Below are positions 23,801 through 36,322 of a DNA stretch of 64,000 nucleotides, one piece after another. A model generated the notes under the pieces. The model made no database searches, was not told the DNA's origin, and saw nothing but the letters and a program-made list of their open reading frames with translations. The translations under genes were made by a program, and so were the position numbers. Numbering within the stretch: position 1 is the stretch's first letter; each line of letters starts with the position of its first letter. This stretch comes from Vesta saturnalis (lineage: Eukaryota > Arthropoda > Insecta > Coleoptera > Lampyridae). The stretch lies in NCBI GenBank assembly GCA_036346205.1, contig JARFJB010001166.1, positions 11,595,501-11,659,500 of the forward strand, read 5' to 3'.

Positions 23801-23901
23801 GTGTGATTTAGTTGTGTAACATGCAAAATGCTCTAAATTGCCCTACAATTTATTGACTATAGTTCCTGTGTTCCTCTATTTTACCAAATTGTATGTTCTA
23901 G
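20878..23901. other. Intronic DNA downstream of the satellite, no gene seen
   Basis: The first ~180 bp are degenerate heptamer-like (GCAAGACGCAAGG). The rest is AT-rich intron sequence without recognisable genes or elements, ending at the TTCTAG acceptor of exon 5. Confidence 0.5.
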
Positions 23902-25156
23902 ATTCTACTACACAACCCCGCTGAAACCCCAAGAGTGACTCAACATTATTTTCGTGTACCCCTAAATCAAGAAGTAATCGTGGTCATAACACCTGAAATG
24001 ATGACCACATCACAAGAATTAAGAGATTATAAGCCCGAAACGCGACTCTGCTTTTTTCAGGATGAAAGGCAGCTTAAATACTTTCAAATTTATACTCAGA
24101 AAAATTGTGAAGTGGAATGTCTCACTAACATAACATTAAAACAATGCAATTGTGTTGCTTTTCATATGCCACGTAAGTTACTTGTAATAAGATTGAAATA
24201 GTTATTTATATCACTAAGCCAAAAATGAATATTTGGCGAGTGTGAGCAAAATTGCTCGCCAAGGCCTGCAACTGCGAATAGTTTCAAAATAGTTTCTGGG
24301 CGTGTGATACACAACATTTTTTTAGCAGGCGCTATTAAATCTATCAAAAATTTGTTTGTTGGCGCCATCATACTTTAAGTCATGTTGGTAGCATTGAATA
24401 TATACTTGCCAAACGGCTCTAATATGAATGACATCTGTCAGCAACTGTTCATGTATAAAAAGTCAGTGGTGCCAGTCTAAATATTTTTACGATTTTGGGA
24501 ATTGAAGTACCAGTGTTGCCGGAGGGAAGCATAAACATTAATAATTCTCTATATTACAGGTAATGAAACAACTAAAATGTGTGGACCAGGAAGCGCTATA
24601 TGTATGAAAAAGGCTCAAGGTTTGTTTATGAAATCATTTTAAAAATTTTGAATCGCAAATTTATAGCCGAAATGTTTGCAAGAGAAGTTAATCTCGGTCT
24701 AAATATCGACAGTTCTGAGGAAAGATGCAATTGCTTACCATCCTGCTCTTCTTTAATGTACAATGCTGAACTATCCCAAGCTGACTTTAATTGGCCAAAG
24801 GTATTTGAAGGATTTCATGTAAACTTCAGCGAATTTCCAGGGTACATTTTTATCCCACTAATTTATATTTTACTACTAAACAAATGTTTTTTAGAGTTGC
24901 AATGTCCAGGGTTTTCTTTTTTTTCAAAGAACAACAGTTCATCACATCAGAGCGCAATGAACTTTATGGATTCGCAGATTTTTTAGCAAGTTGTGGTGGC
25001 TTGCTTGGTCTATTTATAGGATTTTCATGGTTATCAATTATTGAGATTGTTTATTTTCTTTCTTTAAGATTAATCGGGAATATTAAAAGGTATGGACGCC
25101 ATTATTGGTCAGGATCTACTGATTTGATTAATAATGAATCTTTTAAGCAGAAATAA
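23902..25156 (+). CDS. ppk: pickpocket-type DEG/ENaC sodium channel, exons 5-8 (residues 302-556)
   Basis: C-terminal half of the channel begun at 7204. Exons: 23902-24172, 24560-24619, 24667-24841 and 24895-25156; all phases agree. Exon 5 opens ILLHNPAETPRV and carries the cysteine-rich extracellular block, including YTQKNCEVECLTNITLKQC and CNCVAFHMP. Exon 7 contains the CNCLPSCSS pair of cysteines. Exon 8 has FFKEQQFITSERNELYGFAD, then transmembrane segment 2 (residues about 504-524, GGLLGLFIGFSWLSIIEIVY). This includes the G-x-S selectivity filter at GFS (512-514). The protein ends about 32 residues later, so the cytoplasmic tail is short. The full product is 556 aa, normal for the family, and I see no disabling mutation. 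The exon 7 donor could lie slightly upstream at AAG|GTATTT; the form given keeps the frame. Confidence 0.93.
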
Positions 25157-25231
25157 TGATTTTTAATTTATGTAGACTCTGTATGATTTGTTACAACTTG
25201 TACACGTTTTGTATTATACGAAGTGTCAACA

Positions 25232-25242
25232 AATAAAATAAA
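25232..25242 (+). terminator. Polyadenylation signals of the ppk gene
   Basis: Two overlapping AATAAA hexamers lie about 75-80 bp after the stop codon, giving a short 3' UTR. Confidence 0.6.
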
Positions 25243-25635
25243 ATTGCACAATTGAAAAATTTTCAGATTTACCGCATTTTTTGGAAAATTTGGGTTCTTT
25301 TAATAACTAATAATAGAGGAACGGAAATAATTAGAAATACATTTTTTTCACAACCATATTTTTTTCTTAGACTTTCGGACGCATGTAAATAGTCTTTTTA
25401 ATTACCATCTACAGTGCGGTTATTTTATCTTAAATAAACATTTAAAGGTTTAAAAATGTCCAAACGCTTGTCTTGACTAGTTTAATTTTTTTTAAGAAGC
25501 TCAAAAGTTGATGTTAGGTACACGACAAAACTATAAACCAAGCCGCTCTCACCAGATTTCTCAAATTGTAGTTGGAACTGAAGCTATAACTTTTTGGGTG
25601 GAAGTGGAAATTGTAATGAAACGGCAAATCTGTGT

Positions 25636-28190
25636 CGACGCGTTGGAAGACAAACTGTAATGTAACTTTTTAATCATTGTTGAAAGATAAGTGCTTAATT
25701 CTCTCATTCAGTAAGATAAAAAAAATTATTCACCCACGCTAGCTCCTTTATGTTGTTGTAATGTAATTATGGTTTATGCTCAATATGAATTGTATAAATT
25801 ATGAGCAACAATATCAATAACACTAATTTTACTGCTCAAAATGTTCAAAATTGACTTCCAATATGAATTATTGACATACTTAAATGCAATTTCTAATAGA
25901 AATTCATCTTGACCAACTCCGGTAAGGTACCTTTAATTTAAATTGTGAAACTGAGCTATCCCAACATCACTATATGCAAACCACTTTCAGTTGTCAACTC
26001 TATCAAAAGTTATTATTTAATACTAGTATTGGTAAAATGCTAACTGTAAATGAAATCAGTACACGATCTACTCCAATCTACCTGTTAATACAAAATTCTG
26101 TTAAAAATTGCAACTTAATTAATTCAATTAAATCTCTGACCTTTAGTCATAAATATTAATTTATAAGTTGAGTTAAGAATGTGCAAGTAGTGTGCTTCCT
26201 CTACTTAAGAAACAATGACAAGTTTCAATGTTAATTTAAAACTTTTGATCTCTTGAAAATACAATAATTCAGGTATACAAAAATGTATATTAATTCCTTG
26301 TAAATTAAGTGTCAAAAATATGGCATATCCATGTCGCAATTAATTAAATATAAGTAAAAATTTTAAACCTTATTATGTATTAAGTTAGACCATGTGCTTA
26401 TTTAAGTTAATACAGTGGTATTATCCACTTCGGTCTCTAATAAATAGAATCAATCAACGCCAGGGCAAAATCTGACTACCCAAATTTAAACCAAACATTC
26501 AGTGCAATTGTAACAAATTTACTGGATGATGTCATAGACATATACGTTGAAATCTTTTACATGAATTCCTGCAATCGAGCTGCTTAAACTACGTTCATGT
26601 ACACAATTTATTTACCCTATTAATCAAAGTTTAATACATTTTTTAATTTAAATCTAGTATCAGCACGCGACCATTGACTTATTTCAATGTATAAAAAAAA
26701 ATAAGTTTTTACTAACTTGAAATTAATAATCCTATATCAGGTTCTCCTTCCTGATCATGATATGCACAAACACTCGTAATATATTCCAAGTTAGGTGTGG
26801 TAAAGTAATGATAATAATAATGTTTCAATCTACTTAAACTTTAATTGATTGCTTGACAAACCAATTTATTTCCCTTCCAGTAATGAAGGCACACAACTGT
26901 TTTTTACACGAACCATTAAACACCTGTTTTTGCTTACAGGCTTAAGAAAGCTTCACGTATATTTGTGTAGTGAACGTCACTATTTACTACTGTCCCAATT
27001 CAACATGCATTTACCTAAAACATTTGATATTCATCTTAGTTATTTAAGTTTTATGCTTACACACAATTTAAACAAGCCTTTTGATCTTCCAGTTATAACT
27101 AATTAATTGTGCACCATGCTAATTCACCTTCTTCATTAAGTTTATAAATAATCTATAAATTTAATATATTTCTTAGTTTCTTGAAGGGTCGATGACCACC
27201 TATGTTTAATAACTTTTATTTTTCTAACTTAAATATACAACACAATATTTATTTCTTTGGTTAGATCTTGTAATTCGACGTTTAGACCCATGTATATTTA
27301 ATATACAATCACTAATGGACTTAAAAACCTTATATTTAATGACTGCCGGTGAAAACCTTTTATTTTTTAAAATTTTAAATTTTATACAATTTCAAACTAC
27401 ATAATAAAATGGCCACCAATTTAAAATTTTGACCGTTTCGCATCAATGTAAAATGAAACTGTCATCTTGCCACTCACAAGCTTGTTTTAAACCAATCGCG
27501 TCTCCAGCGTATTAATATATTCAATACTCCAATAAAAATTCATACACTGCACCTTTAGCTGGTCTTCGTTAAATTTATTTGCTTATTTTTCCATGTAATG
27601 CTTCAAATAGTACAAATTTGCTAAATCTAAGATGAACTTCCAATTTAAAAATTTTTACAAAATTTAGATATACTAATATAAATGGACCATGTTTTTACCC
27701 GATCCAATTCGTTTATAACGTCAGTTTCTTCATTAATTTTATATTGAACTTTTTAATACTCCACAAGTAGTCTCCGTTAAACATATTTTTGCAAAAATTA
27801 TTGGTAAAACTATTATGTAACTTTAATTGTTCAAACGTTGATCTTTCAAACGAGATTTAATTTATTTAAATACTTAAGAATCTTTATCAAATCTTATATT
27901 AAGTTTATTGACAAGTGATGTCTCTCATTGTTATTTGAACAAGTAGTGACGGCTCGTTGCCTCTTGCAATTTTTGAATTGGATTTTAAATTTTTTATTTG
28001 TGTAAATACTAATTTACACTTCATTACAATTGCTTAACAGTTTTAAGTGTTACTTTGTAAACTTATTTTATATAATTCACGTTATAGTTACACAATATGT
28101 TTTAATACGTTTGCAATTTATTTTGAACTCTTCCCAGTGGCGTATTTTCATTCATAAATATATGAATTTTTGTTATAAGATTTATGTTAA
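25636..28190 (+). repeat. Uncharacterised dispersed repeat, copy A (~2.5 kb)
   Basis: This AT-rich stretch has a colinear, diverged match at 44555-46200. Shared landmarks in order are TTGGAAGACAAACTGTAATG, CAGCACGCGACCATTGACTT, CCAATTTA.TTTCCTT, TTAT.AC.AA.TAATTGTG.ACCAT and CAGTGGCGTAT. No open frame of note is conserved between copies. It is therefore likely a non-coding mobile element or the remains of one. Family unknown. Confidence 0.7.
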
Positions 28191-28946
28191 AATACGAATA
28201 ATGTATACAAGCTCAATGTATAACATTACACTAATTTAATAACAAACATTAAAGTTTCTTTCCAAAAAACTTGTAGTGTACCTGGTCTAAAAATAAAATT
28301 TATAATCCTTTGCCCTTGTTGAGCTCCCAGGATCGGGGTTCAAAAAACGTACTACTTTGTGAGTACCTGATGAATGAATCGTAATCGGTTATAACAAATT
28401 TATTAAGCTATAATAATAAAAAAATAGAACAAACTCTAAACAGGGAATAATAAGATAAAGAAACTAAACTAAATATGTAATTAAATAAATGAATCGAAAA
28501 CTTAAAATTTACTTCTGGTGATCCCTATATGGGACTTCTAGGTGTAAAATACGAAATTAGAACACGTGTATATCGTCGTTAATTAAAATATTAATTATTA
28601 TTTATTATTATTATTAATAATTATTAGGCCTACCAACTTTTAACCACGAAATGTGTAACTGCTGCCTCAAAACGTAAACAAACGTAACGATCTGTTCGTA
28701 ATTTGGAAGTTATGTTCTATCTAACTATTGTTTGAAACTGTAAGTCAATATCTTAAATTCACATTGATACGAATCTGAACCTTGTATTCTCATAAATATA
28801 ACTGAGTAAAGACTAATTAGTAGTGTGATAAAGTCACTGCACTTAAGCCCAATATTGTATAGTTACTAAAATATAAGCAACTAAATTCTATAGTGCGTCT
28901 GTCCCAAAATAAACATTTCTCACACCAATTGTTATGAACAAACACA
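28191..28946. other. No gene seen
   Basis: AT-rich DNA between the dispersed repeat and a SINE; no recognisable coding or RNA feature. Confidence 0.4.
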
Positions 28947-29345
28947 ACCGAGCTGGTAGTGTAGTGGTGACACGACCTGCTTAGCATTCGGGAGGTAATG
29001 GGTTCGATTCCCGTTACCGTCTACTTTGTATGAGGTTTTTCAGGGGGTTTTCCTCATGCATATGTAGCGGCATGGTCACTGCGTATATGCACACGTATAT
29101 GCACATCATGTGCGGCTACTTAGGCGAATGCTGGGGTAGTATTTTCCCCCTCAGAACCCTAACTCCATTCCTTCCGATCCTATCCTGACCACACCTATCC
29201 TTAATCCCACCATGCATATATACGTAATGTATGTATGTATGCTGGGAATCCATGAGTGTGGCTGAAGGAGCTCGGGAAACTCGAACAGCCCGCCCTCCCC
29301 CTTGGGGAGGGAATGAAACACGCTACCTTTACCTTTTCTTTTCCT
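28947..29345 (+). mobile_element. tRNA-derived SINE, copy 1
   Basis: The head resembles a tRNA gene. An A-box-like AGCTGGTAGTGTAGTGG lies at 28951-28967 and a canonical B box GGTTCGATTCC at 29001-29011. The remaining ~330 bp is not tRNA-like and ends in a CTTTACCTTTTCTTTTCC-rich tail. A second diverged copy lies at 34297-34562 on the other strand, which argues for a SINE rather than a functional tRNA. No complete cloverleaf is evident. Confidence 0.8.
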
Positions 29346-30480
29346 TATGAACAAACTATACAATAAAAACAAAACATCGCAACACCAACAAACATAGATT
29401 GACCAAGGCTGAAGAGGAGAAGGACTCCTGAACAGTCCACGAATAAGATATATAAGCTATAAATAGGTAAATACTAACCATAAGCATGAGCATACTAATA
29501 AACAAAATTATGAACAAAAGCAAAATATCAAAAACTTTAGAGTATTAAATCTTAGTGATCCGTTATGTAACTTTACACATAAAAAAAATTTAATAGAGCA
29601 CTGTTAGACTGCAATAACTAAATTAACTTTGCTTTTAATCTCACAATAGAATTGTTGATTACGGACCATCATAGTTGAAATAAAGGAACAAGCTAAATGA
29701 CTAAAACTCTATTAACACTTCCGTTCAATATTAACTGTACAATGACTGCTGCACTAAACACAAAAGAATCCTTGCGCAAGGATAGAACAACACAGAAACG
29801 CGGTTAATAAAGTTCAAACAACATCATCCTTGGCCCAACACGTAACCACAACAGGACACAAAATTAAATTTGAGGACGCAAAAACGTTGGTAAAATAAGG
29901 CTTCATTTGAATGTATTGCGGCCACTATTAACTATATTTTCACAGAAAATCCAAAGGGTAGAGTAAAAGGAGGACCACGGCCCGTAAGACTAGAAGACGA
30001 GGCCACCCGATTCAGATCTAGAAGAAATAACTTCTTAATTTAGTTCATTAACACTGTTCAGAAATAACTTCTTAATTTAATCCATTTTATACAGAGTTAG
30101 TATGAAGTATGGAACCCCCTGAGTTATTGTAATTTTTAAATAAAATTTGGTGTCCCCAAGATCCAAGGAATCCGAAATGCAATCAGATTTACTGTATCAT
30201 TTCCGGTTACACCGGAAATATATACGAGCTTTGTCATTTTAAACAGAGCACCCTGTATATTTTTACAATTTTTAATTACTTGTTTAATTTTCGATACAAT
30301 GAACCTCTACTTTCATATTTTTATTACCCGTCAACATGCTTTCGAGAAGTGTTGTAAAATTATTTCGATTATCAATGTTCTTGGGTTATTACTAATGAAA
30401 ACAAATCTTGAAAACTCGGCAACTTAACAATTTATTAATTTTAACAAAAAATAACGTGAATTACAAAAATTATAATAAAT
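29346..30480. other. No gene seen
   Basis: AT-rich DNA. A short duplication (AGAAATAACTTCTTAATTTA) occurs at 30022-30041 and 30060-30079. CACCCTGTAT near 30250 resembles the terminal sequence of mariner-type elements. Confidence 0.4.
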
Positions 30481-30740
30481 GTTCAAAATTACGCCCTTCT
30501 GCTATCTGACAACATCCTAAACGGTCTTCAACAAAGAATTTTGCAAAAATTCGTTCAGCATTTGTAGCAATAAGTTTCTTATGCATAACTCTAACTCATT
30601 TAACTTTGTGGGTCTACTTCTGTATGCTTTATTTTTCAAATAACACCACAGAAAAGAATCGAGAGGTGTTAGATCAATTTTATTTAAAAATAATAAACCG
30701 TTGAGGAGATACTCAGGGGATCCCATTCTGTATACTAACT
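30470..30740 (-). pseudogene. mariner/Tc1-superfamily transposase fragment (C-terminal)
   Basis: The minus strand reads DLTPLDSFLWCYLKNKAYRS, which matches the catalytic C-terminal block (SPDLTPLDFFLWGYLK) of a common insect transposase family. After a frameshift it reaches an NFEHLL-like tail. Only about 90 codons remain and the upstream part is gone. The fragment at 58102-58330 has the same C-terminal layout, so two related families or copies are present. Confidence 0.75.
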
Positions 30741-31709
30741 CTGTGTATGTGTTAACGTTATTAGTTTAAGTGTAAATATTTAGTTCTGTAAAAGAAATAG
30801 GTTAATGTATGTTTGAACCCCTATAAGACTATGGTTCAGTGTGGGCGACCCTAACACAGTGACCAACCCCGACAGCAGAAAACTAACCCCTCCCCGTCTT
30901 GCAAGAACCGATTGAGTTGGGTCCGAGACAAATTAAAGTAAAATCAATTTCATTCTCGTAAAAAGGGCGCTACAACACGACACTCACACACACAAAGTAC
31001 ACGCCGCTTCCAATAAACACCTACCTATAAACAAACAAGCAGGTTTTCGTACCGTGTGTTATTGTTCATTTCCTGCAAGCGTTAGCCAAATAATGTACAG
31101 CAGACCCTTGCCTTTCTCGAATTATAGTTGAGAAACAGCACGACCCAAAATATTCGCTTTTTCAAAGCTATAAGTGTAAAATCACACAGTTCTAATTCCC
31201 TTGCTAGCTTTGGCGTAAAGCCTAAAGTTATCCCTTTCTTTATTATCCGAAAAATTACACGAATTTATTCCAAAAGACCGAACACATACATTTTGAGACT
31301 CATCCTGTATCTACCCAAAATTAGTTTGTTTGCGACTTAATGATAAAAATTATTTCGCTTGTAACGAATCTTTTACGTTCTTCGTTCATTTAGTTGTAAA
31401 ATATAAGAAAAAAGGGTTTTTGATAATTAATTAATTATAAGTTGTGGTAGGCAACTTAATTTGCATTTTGGTGTAACTTAAGTTGCATATCTTCTTAGGG
31501 ATTTATACTTCCATATATTTGAGTTAATTTTTTGCGCATATTTTTTCGCGCATCACCTGATATGGTAAGCGTCCTTTTGAGCATTACTTGATGAACGTTG
31601 TTTCGATTAGAAAGCCATGTTTGGGTTTCCACCTAAATTTTGTGAAAAGTGCCATTGATTTAATGGTAAGAACATTTAATTCGTATTATATTAAAATCTA
31701 AAACATTTG
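30741..31709. other. No gene seen
   Basis: Non-coding-looking DNA; no recognised feature. Confidence 0.35.
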
Positions 31710-32102
31710 CTTTTGCAGGCACTTTTTTTTACTTACTTTTACTTTTACACTTACTTTTTTACTTTTACTTTTGGCATTTTTACCATATTTGATATTTTCG
31801 ATGCTTATGATTGCAATTTTGTATTTAATTCAGATCTAAATTTAGATCCCATTTTTTATTTGAACTTTCGAGAGAATGCAATAAACACTGGATTATTCAA
31901 ATTTCATGAAGATAAATTTGTAAGAAGTAAAATTCAACTTTGGTATGGTTTACAACGTACAGCATTGTTATTACCATATATTGCGCAATATTGGTGCAAA
32001 GATTACATCACCTTTGGTTTAGATTTCCGTATTTGTTTAGATACCAGATGTTATCAAAAAGTTGTGTACACATTTTTCGAACAGATATTTATACGCTACT
32101 AA
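31710..32102 (+). CDS. Unrecognised open frame, possible terminal exon or relic
   Basis: A frame of about 130 codons runs to a TAA at 32102. It starts near a plausible splice acceptor (CTTTTGCAG ending about 31719). The first 25 codons are low complexity (TTTACTTTTACTT-like). The rest reads like real protein, e.g. DLNLDPIFYLNFRENAINTG, LWYGLQRTALLLPYIAQYW and FGLDFRICLDTRCYQK. I do not recognise a family. There is no ATG-led upstream exon that I can join with confidence: a candidate MFGFPPKFCEKCH at 31618 hits a stop. It could be the last exon of a gene, a degraded gene, or chance. Confidence 0.25.
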   Translation, partial: LLQALFFTYFYFYTYFFTFTFGIFTIFDIFDAYDCNFVFNSDLNLDPIFYLNFRENAINTGLFKFHEDKFVRSKIQLWYGLQRTALLLPYIAQYWCKDYITFGLDFRICLDTRCYQKVVYTFFEQIFIRY

Positions 32103-34296
32103 TTTAGTAATTTAAGGTAATTACAACTAGTTTTTAAGATATATTTTATATAATTCTAAATTTAAATATTTAATGAATATAGTTTGTATATCTTTTATTT
32201 TGACATTTTGGTGAATTTTTTATTGTATCCTCGGTTTAGTTATTCCGAGCATAATCAAAAAATAACTTGGCGTCCGAGATAATTTGTATTATTGTTACAA
32301 TGCAGTTACTATATTGATGTTAAGTGGAAATAACTAAGCAGAAATTTTTGGTAATTAAGCATATCAAAAAGATTGAACCGGCCTGCTTTAATCTACCGAC
32401 TGAGACAACGGCATTATCTTTTATTGAGTGTTTTGGATCTCTGGTTATTTTAACGATTTGTTTTGAGAAATTTATACACCCATTTATTTATTATTAAATT
32501 ATTTACATCTGGTGCTTTTAAACCACATCATTACACGCTTTAAAACCTGTTCAGTTTCTTGAGATTGAAGTATCTAATCAACCTGTTTACAATAACGAAA
32601 CACGAATCCATTTATTAGATATACAAGTTTTTCGTATTATTCTAATCTTGCAAACTAATTTAAATTATATAGTTAAATTTCTTTCTTTTAAAAAGAAAAG
32701 AACATCAATTTTAATACGTACACCTTTGAAAGTGATCAAAACTAGGTCATTATTATAAGGTCATATTTGTTTTAACTAAATATTAATTCGTAAAGAAAAC
32801 TTACGTGTTGAATAGAATCCATATAAAATCGGTACTTTTTCCGTTTAAATAATTCAACAATCAATTAAAATTGACTTTCATTGATTCTCACACACTTCAA
32901 GTGCTGCTAGGATCTCCTACGTATCACCCCCACACGGATTCTCTCACACGTTTCGTCCCCGGTACTATTCGCCCCTACACGTTTCGCTCCGAAATTATAC
33001 AACGTTGTTTAGTTGCAGTTCGTATTTTCTGAAGCTCCATTTTAGTAAGTACTATTCTACATAACTTTTCAATTTCCACTTTTATAATTTTTTAAAAAAT
33101 ATACAATTAGTTGCGTTGATTCATATCATATCTTACATGTACATTATATACATTACTGAATAACTAAATGTACATGATAAGAGGGCGGTTGCCCATACTT
33201 TCTTAACATAATTACCATTATTATAATTAGAAGATTAAAATATTCAACAAAGTTTGTGTTACTTAATGAGATTTATTTTAATTTATTTAAAAAAAAAGTT
33301 ATTCTAAAATGACGAAATGAGCAAATTTAAGATAACCATCTAGTATACACTAATTTCAAATATAACACAATATTGATTACATACCATTAATAAAACAAAA
33401 AATTATGTATATATTCTTACAAGGGGGCGAAACGTGTGGAACGAAACTTCCGGATTCCCTTCAAGTTACACAGAAAACTATATTTTTACCTTGTAACTTA
33501 AATAAAATCACACAGAAACTCAAATTTCCTAGATAGGTTATTAGGAATGATTAACATTATTTGTTTACAGATCCCAAAGCAAATTCATAGACGCTACCGC
33601 GACCCCGGGAATGCACCGGTGCCAGCAAGATTGTCTACCACCAGGGGTCCCAGTGTTTATATAATTCTGGGCTTAATTTTTTTTGTATAAAACTTAAACA
33701 TATTTTATTTATTTTGTAATCTAGTAAGATAAGTAAATACCTGTTTTAGTTTATTGTTTTGTAGTACTGTATACAAGTTCTCACGCCAACTACGACTCAA
33801 TCAAACCGCGAGACAATTAATTATTGTTATATAAATTGTGTTTTTAACGTCCCTTACTACCAGAAGGGTAACGTCAACTATTTATTTGAATTTGTGTTAT
33901 CATTATTTAACACTACTTGTACTTATCATACGAAACATTTTTGTGCGGTCAGGTAAATGTTAACAGTAGTTTAAAGGGTAGTATGTATGTGCGGCAGTTT
34001 TAAGATAATGTACAACCAACGTATTTATTCCCAAATTTACATATTTCACTTGTATCTATAAATTTACAGTTTATCAATGTTAATCTCCACACGAAAACGG
34101 GCGCGGATGACGCAACGGGGCGGATCGTAAAATGTTATCGTGAATGGGTTGATATTTCTGTAGCCCGGGGTGATGTTCTCAGGCCTGGAATAATCTCGAC
34201 TTCTAAAATGAAGCTGAGAGGTTACGACGATTTTTGTGTCATCATCAGAGTTTCTCCGATACTACAATTCTACCTGCTGATATGCAGCACGGTGTT
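32103..34296. other. No gene seen
   Basis: AT-rich intergenic DNA. A short GC-richer block near 33570-33650 follows an ACAG and reads open for about 35 codons, but I recognise nothing in it. Confidence 0.35.
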
Positions 34297-34562
34297 GTAG
34301 AAAAAAGGAACGCGTTTCATTGCCTCCCCAAAGGAGAGGGCGTGCTGCTCGAAACGGATTAAATTGGATACGGTCAGGGTAGAATCGGAAGGAATGTTTT
34401 TACGGTTCTAACGTTTGACGAAATAGACGCACACGGTGTGCGCCGTTATACGTGTATGAGGAAAACTCCCTAAAAATACCACATACCAGGTAGGGGGTAA
34501 CGGGGATCTCACCCCCGAATACTAAGTAGATTGTGTTACTATAGGTCCAACCAGCTCAGTAT
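34297..34562 (-). mobile_element. tRNA-derived SINE, copy 2
   Basis: Read on the minus strand it aligns with 28947-29345. Shared parts are CTGAGCTGGTTGGACC at the head, TTAGTATTCGGGGG around the second tRNA-like box, AGTTTTCCTCATAC, CATTCCTTCCGATTCTACCC and GGGGAGGCAATGAAACGCG at the tail. The B box is mutated, so it is probably silent. Confidence 0.7.
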
Positions 34563-35850
34563 GGCGTGAAGCACGTCGTACGATGATGGCTAAATCAGAG
34601 GCTCGTGGTGGCTATGGTTAGCTCCAGGAGTGATCCCGTAAAACTGAATTCCGAGTAATGGGCAGCGTGCATGCAGGATATAAAAATCCCAGGTGTAGCA
34701 ACTTCAAAATGAGCAGTAACCATCAATCAGAAATCATAACACAATATAACCCTAAAAAACGTGCTGCATTGTAAATTGCAAAAGTTTGCCACGTGTCTAA
34801 CCGTCATATGGCATAAAAATAAGGAATGGGCTCGACTAAGCTCAGGCGTACGGTCGGAAGACCGCAGAACACTCGGATGCGTGGTTGTTTTGGAGGTATA
34901 ACTTAAAGTGATAGTAATGTGGTTAGATAGGAACCCGATATGAGTAGGCGCCACAGGCTTTAATAAGGAAATACTCAACAAGTGTTGAGAGGAGAGTAAA
35001 CCCCGTAAAGCCTGAAACAGGATTTACCAAAATAAAAAGAAATAAAAATGAAGGAAGAAGTAGAAGTGAGTTAACAATTCCCCCGATAAAGTAATTTTTA
35101 TTATCGATATCCTGACAAAAGAATAAAAAATAAATAAATTAACATTCCACCAAAGCCCACGATGGCAAGCAGTGAGCCTCAGTTTGTGTCCACGGCAATT
35201 ATAATTTAAATTTCAATTAGAAAAAAAAGTAAAATTATTATATGCCCCCTTCCGGCCGCTGTAAGATCTTCCTGTTCGTATTTGAAATTGGCTAATTTAA
35301 CACATAATCCCATTGGGAAGTTTAATAAGATAAAAAAATAATAAAAAAAAAATTTTTTATTATTGAACAATAGAACTCAACATCCACCATCAAGGGCGTT
35401 CTTAAAAAGGAAGAAAGAAAAATTGGCCAACACTTTTACAAACTTGAGAAAATTTGTATTTAATCATTGTTGCCAAAAGTTAAAAATGTGTAGAAAATAT
35501 ATATCTGTTATATGTATATGTATTATTTGACCCTAATGTTCCTTTTTAACTGCTTTATATTAAATGATCCGAAATCTTAGAGATGTCACTGAAGGTATTA
35601 AATTTTACTTATTTTAACTAAATAAGAGGTGTACGAAAGTTACATACGTTAATTTAAATGCAATTAGAGATGCGTAAAAATTTGCGAAATAGTGAACTGG
35701 AAGCATTCAACCTAAGAATAAATTGCTGTTAGTAAGTTAATTTGACCAAATGACGAACGTTATCAAAAACAAACGTTTTCCAATTAAACACGTAACAAGT
35801 TATACGCAATATAATGGTACGAGAGACATTAAATACTTTAATTTTTATTT
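34563..35850. other. No gene seen
   Basis: Non-coding-looking DNA; no recognised element. Confidence 0.35.
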
Positions 35851-36082
35851 GATGTTATATAGTTCTTATATATTTATGTAACCAGTCACTTTTGTGGCAA
35901 GGTACCTGCAAGACCCACGGCCACTACTTATCTAGAGTAGGACTCTTAACCATCTGAGCTATCGAGATAGCTGGTTCCACTCGATTCAATCCTAAACTGT
36001 ATGTAGCTTATTAGTTTTGATGTTATATAATTCAATATATATTTATGTAACCAGTCACTTTGTGGGAAAGTGCCTGCAAGAT
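35851..36082 (-). mobile_element. Possible tRNA-derived SINE fragment with duplicated tail
   Basis: On the minus strand GATAGCTCAGATGGTTAAGA near 35950-35970 looks like a tRNA A box. The B box is degraded. A ~63 bp segment (GATGTTATATA...ACCAGTCACTTTTGTGG...CTGCAAGA) occurs at 35851-35913 and again at 36019-36081 in the same orientation, bracketing the tRNA-like part. Confidence 0.45.
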
Positions 36083-36172
36083 TGAATTTTTCCAGACTGG
36101 ACAGACAAGACTGGAACATAATAAAGTTGCTTTTTAGGCAGTTGAATAAATATAAATTAAAAAATTTGCATT

Positions 36173-36322
36173 AATTGCATCTAAGTGCTACGAATAATGG
36201 CACAGTCATAGTAATAAGTAATGAATGATTCAAACTTCCAACGCACATACAGTAAAAGATTTTTGATGATTCACAATTTACATATTACTATGATTGTCAT
36301 TATTAGCACTTAGATGCAATTA
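36173..36322. repeat. Hairpin element with ~42 bp inverted arms (MITE-like)
   Basis: The left arm AATTGCATCTAAGTGCT...CATAGTAATA (36173-36217) is the inverse of the right arm TATTACTATG...AGCACTTAGATGCAATT (36281-36322), with a ~63 bp loop. No coding capacity. Confidence 0.75.

Larger units (their letters stand above)
8255..23901 (+). other. Giant intron 4 of the ppk gene (15.6 kb)
   Basis: The donor GTATAC follows exon 4. The acceptor TTCTAG precedes exon 5 at 23902. The protein reads through without loss: GFK then ILLHNPAETPRV, matching the continuous G-F-x-(V/I)-x-L-H-x-P motif of the family. All other introns of the gene are short (about 47-390 bp). The size is largely explained by a Polinton insertion (9544-13508) and a heptamer satellite (15371-20877). 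The remaining parts, 8255-9537 and 13515-14710, show no gene. Confidence 0.88.

Noticed and set aside
28947..29020. Functional tRNA gene
   Set aside because: A and B boxes are present, but no full cloverleaf could be drawn and a diverged second copy with the same non-tRNA body exists at 34297-34562, so a SINE fits better.
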